Assembly (NCBI RefSeq): GCF_963677845.1
Contig: NZ_OY782498.1
Location: forward strand, 3,355,518 to 3,419,517
Reading direction: 5' to 3'
From: an uncultured Pseudodesulfovibrio sp.
GTDB taxonomy: Bacteria; Desulfobacterota; Desulfovibrionia; Desulfovibrionales; Desulfovibrionaceae
Length of the DNA: 64,000 nucleotides
The notes below the pieces were generated by a model, which had not been told where the DNA came from, ran no database searches, and saw only the letters and a list, made by a program, of their open reading frames with translations. The position numbers and the translations under genes were made by a program. Shown here piece by piece: positions 36,058-43,949 of the stretch (positions are counted from its first letter, which is position 1; each line of letters starts with the position of its first letter).

Positions 36058-36987
36058 ATGAAATGGTTACACAAGGATTTGTTGGACGTATCCCAGTTAT
36101 CAAAATCGGAGGTCATGGCGATCTTTGAGACGGCTGGACGATTCCAGGAATTGCAGGAACGACCGGTAAAGAAAGTGCCGACCCTGAAAGGGCGGTCCGT
36201 GATTTTGTTCTTTGCCGAACCGAGTACCCGCACCAAAACCAGCTTTGACGTTGCTGGAAAGCGGTTGTCGGCGGACACGTTTTCGCTGGCCAAGAGTTCA
36301 TCCAGCCTGACCAAAGGCGAGTCGCTCAAGGATACGGCCCTGACACTGCAAGCCATGGCCCCAGACGCCATCGTCATCCGACATTGGTGCTCAGGTGCGG
36401 CCCGTTTCTTGGCCGATCGACTGGATTGTGCGGTTATCAACGCCGGAGATGGACGACACGCCCATCCTACTCAGGCCATTCTGGACAGCTTCACCCTGCA
36501 TCAGGAGTGGGGCGATGTTGCGGGTAAGACCATTCTTATTCTGGGTGATATTGCCCATAGCCGTGTGGCCCGCTCCAATGTCATCATGCTGAATAAGCTG
36601 GGCGCGAAAGTTCGACTGTGCGCACCGCGTACATTGATGCCTCCGGCAGTTAAATCCTGGCCCGTGGAAGTCTATTCAGACCTGAATGAAGCGGTGAAAA
36701 ACGTCGATGCGGTCATGTGTCTGCGTTTGCAGCTTGAACGTCAGAAAGATGGGCTGCTGCCTGATTTGCGTGAATATGCCCGGACCTACGGATTGAATCA
36801 GAGACATGTCGATCTGGCCAATCAGGACGTGCGTATTCTGCACCCCGGTCCCATGAATAGGGGCATTGAGATCAGCTCGGATCTGGCCGATTGTGCCGAT
36901 TCACTGGTGCTTGATCAGGTGTCGAGCGGTGTGGTCACGCGTATGGCCCTCCTCTTCCTTTATATGACCCGCAAGGGCGAAGAATAA
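36058..36987 (+). CDS. pyrB: Aspartate carbamoyltransferase catalytic subunit
   Basis: A 309-residue enzyme of pyrimidine synthesis that joins carbamoyl phosphate and aspartate. The carbamoyl-phosphate motif is [11 protein letters not shown], followed by [11 protein letters not shown], the [12 protein letters not shown] motif, and [12 protein letters not shown] with [12 protein letters not shown] near the C-terminus. Length is normal. GGAGG lies about 11 bases upstream of ATG 36058; the frame extends upstream only into repeat B sequence. pyrC follows after 11 bases, so the pair form an operon. No PyrI-type regulatory subunit is seen, consistent with the simpler catalytic trimers. Confidence 0.95.
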   Translation: MKWLHKDLLDVSQLSKSEVMAIFETAGRFQELQERPVKKVPTLKGRSVILFFAEPSTRTKTSFDVAGKRLSADTFSLAKSSSSLTKGESLKDTALTLQAMAPDAIVIRHWCSGAARFLADRLDCAVINAGDGRHAHPTQAILDSFTLHQEWGDVAGKTILILGDIAHSRVARSNVIMLNKLGAKVRLCAPRTLMPPAVKSWPVEVYSDLNEAVKNVDAVMCLRLQLERQKDGLLPDLREYARTYGLNQRHVDLANQDVRILHPGPMNRGIEISSDLADCADSLVLDQVSSGVVTRMALLFLYMTRKGEE

Positions 36988-36998
36988 GTCGGAGAATA

Positions 36999-38285
36999 AT
37001 GATGCCTAAAATAGATTTGATAATTCATAGGGCCACGCTCGACGGCAAGGAAGTGGATGTCTTTGTTGCCAAAGGAAAGATCGTTGAGATCAGGAAGTCT
37101 GTTGAATCTCTGGATGCGGGTGATGCGAAAGTGGAAGAGGCCTTTGGCCTCACGCTGATGCCGTCCATGACCGATGTGCATGTGCATCTTCGTGAGCCGG
37201 GGTACGAATACAAGGAAGATGTTGAGTCCGGGCTCCGGGCTGCTGCCTGGGGCGGATTTTCCAATATCATGTGTATGGCAAATACCAAGCCGGTGAACGA
37301 CAATGAGTCCGTGACCGAGATGATGCTTGAAAAGGCCCGGAAGTTCTGGCCCAAGGGACCGCGCCTGTTTCCTATCGGCGCATTGACCAAGGGATTGTCC
37401 GGCAAGGAACTGGCTCCCATGGCCGAATTGGCCAAGGCCGGATGCGCGGCGTTTTCCAATGATGGTGTGCCGGTGAAGTCCACCAAGATTTTCCGTCGGG
37501 CCGTGGAATATGCCTCAGATTGGGACCGCGTGGTCATTGATCATTGCGAAGATCCATATATGGGTGTGGCCGCAGGCATGAACGAAGGCGAAGTTTCTAG
37601 CCGTCTGGGATTGCCTGCCCAGCCAGATGTTGCCGAGGCCCTGCAGGTGGCGCGGGATATCCTTATGGCTGAATATCTGGAGTTGCCCATTCATCTGGCG
37701 CATATTTCCTGCCGTAAATCTGTTGATCTGATTCGGTTCGCCAAGGATCGCGGGGTCAAAATAACGGCTGAAACCGCACCGCATTACTTGATATTTACTG
37801 AGGATTATCTGGAGAATGAGGCCACTGAATATGATACCAACGCCAAGGTGAACCCACCGCTGAGGACGCAAGATGATCAGAACGCCATGTTTGACGCGCT
37901 CAACGACGGCACCATTGATTGCCTTGCAACAGACCATGCTCCTCACGCTTCTTATGAGAAGGAAACCGAGTTCGATGTGGCTCCGTGCGGCATTACCGGG
38001 CTGGATACGGCATTGAGTACTACATGGCAATTGGTGAAGGACGGCAAGCTGAACAAGGAAGCGTTTACGCGTGCTTGGACCACGGCACCGTGCTCCATCT
38101 TCAATTTGCCGGTAAACACCTTTCAACCGGGAGACCCGGCGGACTTTTTCCTGTTTGATGAGGAAGAAGAATGGACAGTCTCCAACCAAACCTTATATTC
38201 CAAGGGTAAGAACACGCCGTTGCTTGGTACCACCCTGAAAGGGCGGGTAAAAACCCATTTCATTCAGGGCAAAAAGGTTGTATAG
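36999..38285 (+). CDS. pyrC: Dihydroorotase
   Basis: A 428-residue type I dihydroorotase that interconverts carbamoyl-aspartate and dihydroorotate. Metal-binding HxH lies in MTDVHVHLREPGYEYKED, with further ligands in VIDHCEDP and IHLAHISCRKS, and the catalytic aspartate in CLATDHAPH. TAETAPHYL is the family's usual segment. Two adjacent ATG codons (36999 and 37002) are both usable, with GGAG upstream. In some bacteria this type associates with PyrB, and their genes are adjacent here. Confidence 0.95.
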   Translation: MMPKIDLIIHRATLDGKEVDVFVAKGKIVEIRKSVESLDAGDAKVEEAFGLTLMPSMTDVHVHLREPGYEYKEDVESGLRAAAWGGFSNIMCMANTKPVNDNESVTEMMLEKARKFWPKGPRLFPIGALTKGLSGKELAPMAELAKAGCAAFSNDGVPVKSTKIFRRAVEYASDWDRVVIDHCEDPYMGVAAGMNEGEVSSRLGLPAQPDVAEALQVARDILMAEYLELPIHLAHISCRKSVDLIRFAKDRGVKITAETAPHYLIFTEDYLENEATEYDTNAKVNPPLRTQDDQNAMFDALNDGTIDCLATDHAPHASYEKETEFDVAPCGITGLDTALSTTWQLVKDGKLNKEAFTRAWTTAPCSIFNLPVNTFQPGDPADFFLFDEEEEWTVSNQTLYSKGKNTPLLGTTLKGRVKTHFIQGKKVV

Positions 38286-38411
38286 CAATGGTTCTGGGGC
38301 GGTTGGCTTCAGACAGAAAAATGTGCTGTTCGGTATTGAACGAGACAACATAAGGACTACGCAAAGGCTGTTTCTGGAAGCATACGCTTACGGACGGCCG
38401 GAAGGAGCAAT

Positions 38412-39758
38412 ATGAGTCAGCCTTTCAAAGATGCTGTCGGCTTTTGTAAAACCATCATGCGCAACGGTTACGATGCGTATGTTATCAATGTTCGCCTCCA
38501 GGCTTTGACTCTGGACGAAACGGGCGACGAAAAAGAACTCGACATCTGCACTGAGGCCGGTCTTTCCGAGCTTCAAAAATATTTTCCCAATCTCGAAGAA
38601 TCTCAGGATAAGGGCATTCTCGGTTATCTGATGGAAGGCGGCGTGAAGTACTACTTCTACCCCGCAGACGTCACCGAGGCTTCCTATACGGATGAGGCCG
38701 TGTCTGTCATGACACCTCGTCTGTTGAAGCGGCTGGAACAGCGCGGGGATATTCCCTTGTCCGCTGTCTGTCCATTCATCCCTAAGGCCAAGGACATGTA
38801 CGCCGATTTTGCTGATTTTTCCGAAGGTAAAATCCGTTTCAAGGGTGTCCCGGATCAGGCCCTCAAAAAGGATTACTCCTTGGCATATCGTGCTCTGCGA
38901 TTTGCGGCCAATTTTGACAAGGAAATCGAGGCCAACTCCTGGATTGCCATTGTACGTAATGCTCGGCGAGTGCTTGACTATGTCCCCATGTCCGACTTTT
39001 TGGATGAATGGCGCAAGGTCGAAGCCGAGGCCATGTACAAGTTCTTTCGCCTGCTCTTTGATTCCATGCTTCTGCATGGCCTGATTCCTGAGGTTGCGGC
39101 TTTGTCCCGTGTCCATCAGATTAAGAATCCCGAAGAGGGTTCCGAAGAGACTGTGCTTGAGCACACCTTTGACGTGATGAAGGCGTATCCCGAAGAATTG
39201 CCTTATGATTGGTACGGCACCGTTGCGTGTCTGTTCCATGATGTGGGCAAGCTTTACACGGCTGAGTTTTACGAGGAAAAGTGGAATTTTCTTCAGCATC
39301 ACCGTGTGGGAGCCAAGGTTTCCCGTAAGATACTCAAGCGCCTGCGTTTTGAGGAACAGGATATCGACCTTGTGTGCGATTTAGTCCAGAACCACATGCG
39401 GCCTCACTTCATGCTCACAGATAAGGGCATCCGCCGTCTGCGTTCTCTGGATGAATATCCACGTATCATGGAAATGGTTAAAGCGGACATTAAGGCCCGT
39501 GGCGCTTCCTGGCGCGAATTTAACCATAACCTCAAGATGGCTGAACGCGCCGATATCCCGGAAGACGAGATTGAGCCGTTTATGGACGGTAATCGAATCA
39601 TGACGCTCACCGGGCTTAAACCCGGTCCCATTGTCGGTCAGATTCGCGACGAACTGCTCAAAGCACAAATCGCGGACGATGTTGTCACCGACGAAGATGC
39701 CGAAAAGTTTGTCATCGATTATGTTAAAAAGAATCAATGCAAAGGCACGACCTGCTAG
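38412..39758 (+). CDS. Degenerate CCA-transferase-like plus HD-domain protein
   Basis: A 448-residue protein built like a class II tRNA nucleotidyltransferase. Residues 1-~140 match its head, but the active signature is eroded: the GGxVRD loop reads VINVRLQ and the DxD site reads ELDICT with one aspartate. Residues ~150-190 keep the neck pattern YRALRFAANFDKEIE. Residues ~245-330 are an HD phosphohydrolase domain with His251, HD at 276-277 and HHRVG at 296. It likely no longer adds nucleotides but may hydrolyse phosphoesters; this is inference. AAGGAG precedes ATG 38412. It follows pyrC by 126 bases and ends at a strong terminator. Confidence 0.75.
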   Translation: MSQPFKDAVGFCKTIMRNGYDAYVINVRLQALTLDETGDEKELDICTEAGLSELQKYFPNLEESQDKGILGYLMEGGVKYYFYPADVTEASYTDEAVSVMTPRLLKRLEQRGDIPLSAVCPFIPKAKDMYADFADFSEGKIRFKGVPDQALKKDYSLAYRALRFAANFDKEIEANSWIAIVRNARRVLDYVPMSDFLDEWRKVEAEAMYKFFRLLFDSMLLHGLIPEVAALSRVHQIKNPEEGSEETVLEHTFDVMKAYPEELPYDWYGTVACLFHDVGKLYTAEFYEEKWNFLQHHRVGAKVSRKILKRLRFEEQDIDLVCDLVQNHMRPHFMLTDKGIRRLRSLDEYPRIMEMVKADIKARGASWREFNHNLKMAERADIPEDEIEPFMDGNRIMTLTGLKPGPIVGQIRDELLKAQIADDVVTDEDAEKFVIDYVKKNQCKGTTC

Positions 39759-39780
39759 CGCAAGCTCCACAAATAAAAAA

Positions 39781-39815
39781 AGGGCCGCTCGGATTTCCGA
39801 GCGGCCCTTTTTTTA
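39781..39815 (+). terminator. Strong rho-independent terminator
   Basis: Perfect hairpin AGGGCCGCTCGG-attt-CCGAGCGGCCCT, flanked by an A run on the left and seven T on the right, so it can work in both directions. It ends the pyrB-pyrC-HD transcript. Confidence 0.9.
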
Positions 39816-39835
39816 TTTGTGTGGCTTGCGCAGAC

Positions 39836-40016
39836 GGCTTGAGAGAGCGGCGCATCTGCACATTTTTCGGGCTTCGTTTCATCCTCAACGTAGCTAGGCT
39901 ACGCCTCCGGTGAAACTTCGCCCGAGAAAATGCACATCTGCACCACTCTCCCAAGCCTTTCGGCATCGGGGAAAGAAAACCGTTGTTGGGAGGTGTTTGC
40001 ACCCCAAGGTACTCCA
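39836..40016 (-). repeat. Structured intergenic repeat, family A, copy 2
   Basis: Read on the minus strand it starts GGAGTACCTTGGGGTG and has the hairpin TTGGGGTG/CACCTCCCAA. It then has TTTCTTTCCCC and an outer stem AGGCTTGGGAGAGTGGTGCA ... GATGCGCCGCTCTC. Inner arms are GTTTCA/TGAAAC and CGTAGC/GCTACG. Compared with copy 1 (1771-1950) several arm bases differ on both sides together, keeping pairs. Outer-stem differences between arms are largely T/C, which stay paired as G-U in RNA. Confidence 0.75.
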
Positions 40017-40084
40017 TGCACAGCGCTTTGCTGGTGTTTTGAGGGAAAGAAAAAGGGGGCGCTTTAGACCGGTGAAAACGTGTG

Positions 40085-40204
40085 TCTTCGCCGAAGGCGA
40101 CACAAAAGGTTTAGGAAAAGGAAGGGATGGGGGTCTGGGGGAAGGGGAGGAAAGAACCCTTTTCAAAGGGTTTTTCTTCCCCTTCCCCCAGCCGCCGGAG
40201 GCAT
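40085..40204 (+). repeat. Intergenic hairpin repeat, family B, copy 3 (long stem)
   Basis: Starts TCGCCGAAGGCGACACAAAA, then GGTTTAGGA, then a hairpin whose arms run about 25 bases (CTGGGGGAAGGGGAGGAAAG against CTTCCCCTTCCCCCAG plus the AACCC/GGGTT core). It ends GCCGCCGGAGGC. The stem is much longer than in copies 1 and 2. It stops just before the 3' end of the cytochrome gene. Confidence 0.7.
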
Positions 40205-40206
40205 CT

Positions 40207-42714
40207 TTATTCCAATCCCATACCTGGATGATGTACTGCGTCTTCCATGGTTTCGCCGTGGCAGACGACGCAGGTTCCGTTGGTTCCAATGGCTTGAGCT
40301 TCATCCATGTATTGGAGCGGCATGACATTGTCGCGATCGGATGCCGGGTAGATGGCGTGCGGGCTGCCGTGACAGGCGCCGCAATGCATGGCATCCATCT
40401 CGTCGCGTCGAGCCGCATAGAGCGTGGCAGAGCCATCGGTCCAGGAGTTGAAAGCCGAGTCGGTTTCCGGTGGTTGGAAATCCACGTGACAGGTCAGACA
40501 ATCTGGTTCGTTTAACCACGGGGTGCGTGGATTGATGGCGTCCTGATTGCCCAGAGTTTGTGGGATGATCAGACCGAGTAACCTGTCAGCACCGGGAATG
40601 GACTGATCCTTTTCCGCCTTGAGCAAGGAGATCGCGTGATCTTCCATGGCTCCATGGCAATCCGTACAAACGAATCCGCCGAGGTCATGCTGCCCGCGTA
40701 GGGTGGATTCCGGGTGACATTTGAGACAGGAATCCTCGGCCTCGCGTCCGGCGAGATACACGGCGTGAATACCATGAATGGCGGCGGACAGGTTGAGCCG
40801 TTTGTTTTTGCCGTCCGTGTCCTGCATCGGGTCGTCATGACAGGACGCACACTCGACTACTCCCTTGCGATTGGAGAGATCGGTGCGGTTCATGCGGTCA
40901 TGTACAGCCAGAATGTTTTCGACCGTGACGCTGGCAACACCTGAGTCTCCCTGTGCCCATTCGCCGCCGTGACAATTGCGGCACCCCATTTGGTCGGAAG
41001 TAGGTAGTGCGACTCGGGCAGTGGCTAGAATTTCCCCGGCGTCGTTGCGTGCTTCAAGGTTGATAACAGGCAATGGATTGTATGCGCCATTGGCCTGAGA
41101 TTGAATGGCAAGTTTGGCTTCGAATCGTTCGAACTCTTCGTTGAGGGCGAGTGTGCCGGATAAGGGATTACCCTTGAAACCGTTTTCCACCTGATAGGTA
41201 ATGACGATGTCTTCAAGTACACGTTCGGGGCCGGGACCGCGCAGGATGAGCTGTGCGCGTAACGTGTTGGAAGGCGGCAGCAGGGTCCACTTGTCGCTTT
41301 GGGCATAGAATCCTGCACCGCGTGCACACCATGCCGTGAGTACGTATTCCGAAGTATCCGAGCCAAAGGCTACAGGCTCGACCGATTCCAACTCCGGTAA
41401 CTCTACTGGGTCCATAGGAGTCTTGTTGTTCAGTTCTTCACTGATGTACCTGGCCAGAATCATGCGCTCGTCCGGGGTTCCGGCAAAAGGTGGCATGTAT
41501 TTGTTGAGCTTGCCCATGCCAGTGAGCAGAGCGTCCAACCCGTTGGTGTTGAATACGGCGGTGCGTTTGCGAATATCGTTCATGGGACCGCCGATTGAAT
41601 GGCAGGCGGAACATTCGAGCTGATACAGGAATGCGCCGGCTTGCTTCCAGTTGTCTTCGGTGATGCCTTCCTTGAGTTCCGGCGGTGCCCATTTGGCAGA
41701 GGCAATGGCTCCGTTCTGGTTGATGATCGGCATATGCGCCTTGACGATGGACGTTGAATAGACCGTATCCCAGATAAGATACGGCTTGCGTCCGGCTTCG
41801 CGTACGAATTCAAAGGAACCGAAAAGTCCTTGTCCGGCCAGAAGGACGACCAGTGCCAGCGGGAAACTGATGAGTCGTGGGGCTCGGATGGCGAGCAGCA
41901 GGCCCCCGATAAGTGTTGCCAGACTGAACATCCAGAACCATTGCATGAATGCGGCGACACGGTGGGATTTGAACGCGACCATTTCATATTGTCCGGCAGG
42001 GAGAGCGGCTATGTACCACCAACCTGACACAATGACGGCCAATACACCAAGGGTTGTCCAGACTGAACAGGAGCGCACCGCGAGCATGCGCGTGTCGTCG
42101 TCCTTGATGCGTGTGGCCGTAACGAATCCGAAAAGACCGGCACAGGCCGCGCTGAAGAAGGTGCGGAAGACCAATGAAGGCCAGAAAGACGGGTTAAAAA
42201 AGCCGTCCCAGAAGTCTTTGGTTTGCAACCAGTCTCCAGGCGTGAGCATGAAGCCGATGATGCCGTTGATGAGGAACAGGGAGAACCAACCGAAGATGAA
42301 ATAAAGCCAGCCCACGATGACGTGGTCGCGGCGGTTCATGGTGTTCCATGTATAGTAATATATTATGAGCGCGACGATTTCGCCGAGGAAACAGACCCAC
42401 TCGGCAGCCCATCCAAATACGAATTGATGGATGAGTGTGATGGTCGCCTCAGGTGCTATGAGAGCGATGGTGAACCAGATTGCCACGCCGGATACACCAC
42501 CGAAAGCCATAGTCAGGAGCAGGAAAAAGCGGGTGTGTTTTTTTGCCCATTCAAGCAGGTGCATGTTGTTGGTGCGGTATGCCGCTTGTTCGGTCAGGAC
42601 GAGGAACAGTCCTCCTCCGACAGCGAAATGGGCTACGTAGACGTGGATGGTCGCGATAAAGGCGATCCAGAAGCCGCCGGCCAGAGTCGTGAGTTGCCAG
42701 ATGGGATATTCCAT
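40207..42714 (-). CDS. CydA-like membrane domain fused to octahaem c-type cytochrome
   Basis: An 835-residue fusion. Residues 1-~310 hold about eight or nine transmembrane helices in cytochrome bd subunit I style: HVYVAHFAVGGG as the first haem-histidine helix, FGGVSGVAIWF, WVCFLGEIVAL, and FLINGIIGFMLTPGDW. A mono-haem domain follows with CSACH at 368-372 and a distal methionine candidate (YMPPF). A C-terminal domain carries seven more CxxCH sites (578, 622, 663, 683, 739, 778, 815), with IHGIHAVY typical of OmcA/MtrC-like cytochromes. It probably links a membrane quinol or haem b site to periplasmic cytochromes. No canonical CydB is present; the partner gene is directly upstream. Confidence 0.8.
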   Translation of the reverse strand: MEYPIWQLTTLAGGFWIAFIATIHVYVAHFAVGGGLFLVLTEQAAYRTNNMHLLEWAKKHTRFFLLLTMAFGGVSGVAIWFTIALIAPEATITLIHQFVFGWAAEWVCFLGEIVALIIYYYTWNTMNRRDHVIVGWLYFIFGWFSLFLINGIIGFMLTPGDWLQTKDFWDGFFNPSFWPSLVFRTFFSAACAGLFGFVTATRIKDDDTRMLAVRSCSVWTTLGVLAVIVSGWWYIAALPAGQYEMVAFKSHRVAAFMQWFWMFSLATLIGGLLLAIRAPRLISFPLALVVLLAGQGLFGSFEFVREAGRKPYLIWDTVYSTSIVKAHMPIINQNGAIASAKWAPPELKEGITEDNWKQAGAFLYQLECSACHSIGGPMNDIRKRTAVFNTNGLDALLTGMGKLNKYMPPFAGTPDERMILARYISEELNNKTPMDPVELPELESVEPVAFGSDTSEYVLTAWCARGAGFYAQSDKWTLLPPSNTLRAQLILRGPGPERVLEDIVITYQVENGFKGNPLSGTLALNEEFERFEAKLAIQSQANGAYNPLPVINLEARNDAGEILATARVALPTSDQMGCRNCHGGEWAQGDSGVASVTVENILAVHDRMNRTDLSNRKGVVECASCHDDPMQDTDGKNKRLNLSAAIHGIHAVYLAGREAEDSCLKCHPESTLRGQHDLGGFVCTDCHGAMEDHAISLLKAEKDQSIPGADRLLGLIIPQTLGNQDAINPRTPWLNEPDCLTCHVDFQPPETDSAFNSWTDGSATLYAARRDEMDAMHCGACHGSPHAIYPASDRDNVMPLQYMDEAQAIGTNGTCVVCHGETMEDAVHHPGMGLE

Positions 42715-42717
42715 GAC

Positions 42718-43761
42718 TTAGCTCCTCCCCTGCCGTGAATTGAAGTAGAGTTTGATCATGTAGGCCATGGCAGCGAGGCCTACGATCAGGAATCCGAGGA
42801 AAAGATAGAAGGAGCCGTAGCGACCAGTTACTGGTGTGGACTCGATGGAGAACCACGGCGCGATGTACAGGGTGCGCAACCAGTGGCGGGTGCATACCAT
42901 GAAGAAGACAGTGATGACCGCCCAGATGGTGGCTTTTTTCGGTTCTTTTTTGAAGCCTGCGATGAGCATGAATGCGGCGGCGATCAGTGAAGCGATTAAT
43001 GTCCCGGTAGCCGGGATGTTCCGTCCCATGAATGCGAGAAGGATATCCTGAGGTAATGCGGCCAGAAACCAGATACCCACTGCCAGATTGACCAGCGTTG
43101 CACGGGTGAACCAAAGCATACCGGTGTCGATCATGTCGTCGTTGGTTCGGACCTGACCAAGCAGGGCAACGAACAATCCGCCGATGGCGAGAGCTCCGGT
43201 CATGAAGTGGAGGAATCGGGGATAAATGACCGGATCTGACCAATTGAGAAACGCACTGTCTGTGTTGAAGTATTTCAGCCATGTTTCGGGCTGCAACATG
43301 ATGGTCATGTTGTTGGAGAACATCCAGCCCACGTAGAGCAGGCCAAGAATGGACGCTGCGAAAAGTGCGGTGCGGACTGCGTTGCTCATGGATTCGTATT
43401 TGAATTTATAAATGTAGAATCCGTAGTAGGAGAACATCAAGGCCGCGATTACGGCAAGCCACCATCCCCCCATAATAACGGAGCTGACGTAATCGAAGTG
43501 TCCGTAATTGACTTGAAGGAAGAGGAGGGGAGCCACACCCATGTTGATGGTCAGAGCAAGCAAAGGCGGTAGTTTCATACCGACTTCTTTGATTATAACT
43601 CCTTGACCTCGCAGACTTTTTGTCAATCCTATGACCGCCGAACCAAGTAGGGCGTTCATGAAAAGCAGGTGAGCCGTGAGGGTGACGATGAGCAAGATAT
43701 CAAACCATGCCCAATGGATGGGTACAGGTTCGGCCAGTGGAATGAGTGATGCGGGATTCAC
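42718..43761 (-). CDS. Polytopic membrane partner of the CydA-like cytochrome
   Basis: A 347-residue protein with about nine hydrophobic helices. IHWAWFDILLIVTLTAHLLFMN contains a histidine in a helix and YPRFLHFMTGALAIGGLF another, possible haem ligands. TINMGVAPLLFLQVNYG resembles bd-oxidase helix patterns. No CxxCH. It ends three bases before the start of the multihaem fusion gene, so they are coexpressed and very likely form one complex. It is too diverged for me to call CydB; it could equally be a second CydA-like subunit. The ATG is preceded by GGAG. Confidence 0.65.
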   Translation of the reverse strand: MNPASLIPLAEPVPIHWAWFDILLIVTLTAHLLFMNALLGSAVIGLTKSLRGQGVIIKEVGMKLPPLLALTINMGVAPLLFLQVNYGHFDYVSSVIMGGWWLAVIAALMFSYYGFYIYKFKYESMSNAVRTALFAASILGLLYVGWMFSNNMTIMLQPETWLKYFNTDSAFLNWSDPVIYPRFLHFMTGALAIGGLFVALLGQVRTNDDMIDTGMLWFTRATLVNLAVGIWFLAALPQDILLAFMGRNIPATGTLIASLIAAAFMLIAGFKKEPKKATIWAVITVFFMVCTRHWLRTLYIAPWFSIESTPVTGRYGSFYLFLGFLIVGLAAMAYMIKLYFNSRQGRS

Positions 43762-43949
43762 AGGAGTTCTCCTTCATATTTATCCAGACTGTGAACCGTA
43801 TTGTATATGGTAATTATTGTTAGTGCACAACATCCTTTTTCTTTGGCCTCGGTCTGACACTAATGAAAAGTTTAATTATTATAGTGACAAAAGCTTTATA
43901 TCCCGTGTAAAAGGGCTGTAAGTCTATTTTTTTGATATAGGAGGCGGTT

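Larger units (their letters stand above)
39759..40206. other. Convergent intergenic region with terminator and repeats A and B
   Basis: This 448-base gap contains the terminator, family A copy 2 and family B copy 3, which account for nearly all of it. The order is the mirror image of the 1577-1953 region. I see no gene. Confidence 0.75.

Noticed and set aside
38388..39302. Open frame of 304 codons on the minus strand
   Set aside because: Antisense to the CCA-like/HD gene, with no ribosome site or recognisable protein features.
40085..40204. Terminal inverted repeat of an insertion sequence
   Set aside because: No transposase or target duplication is visible; the structure is a single hairpin repeated at other intergenic sites.
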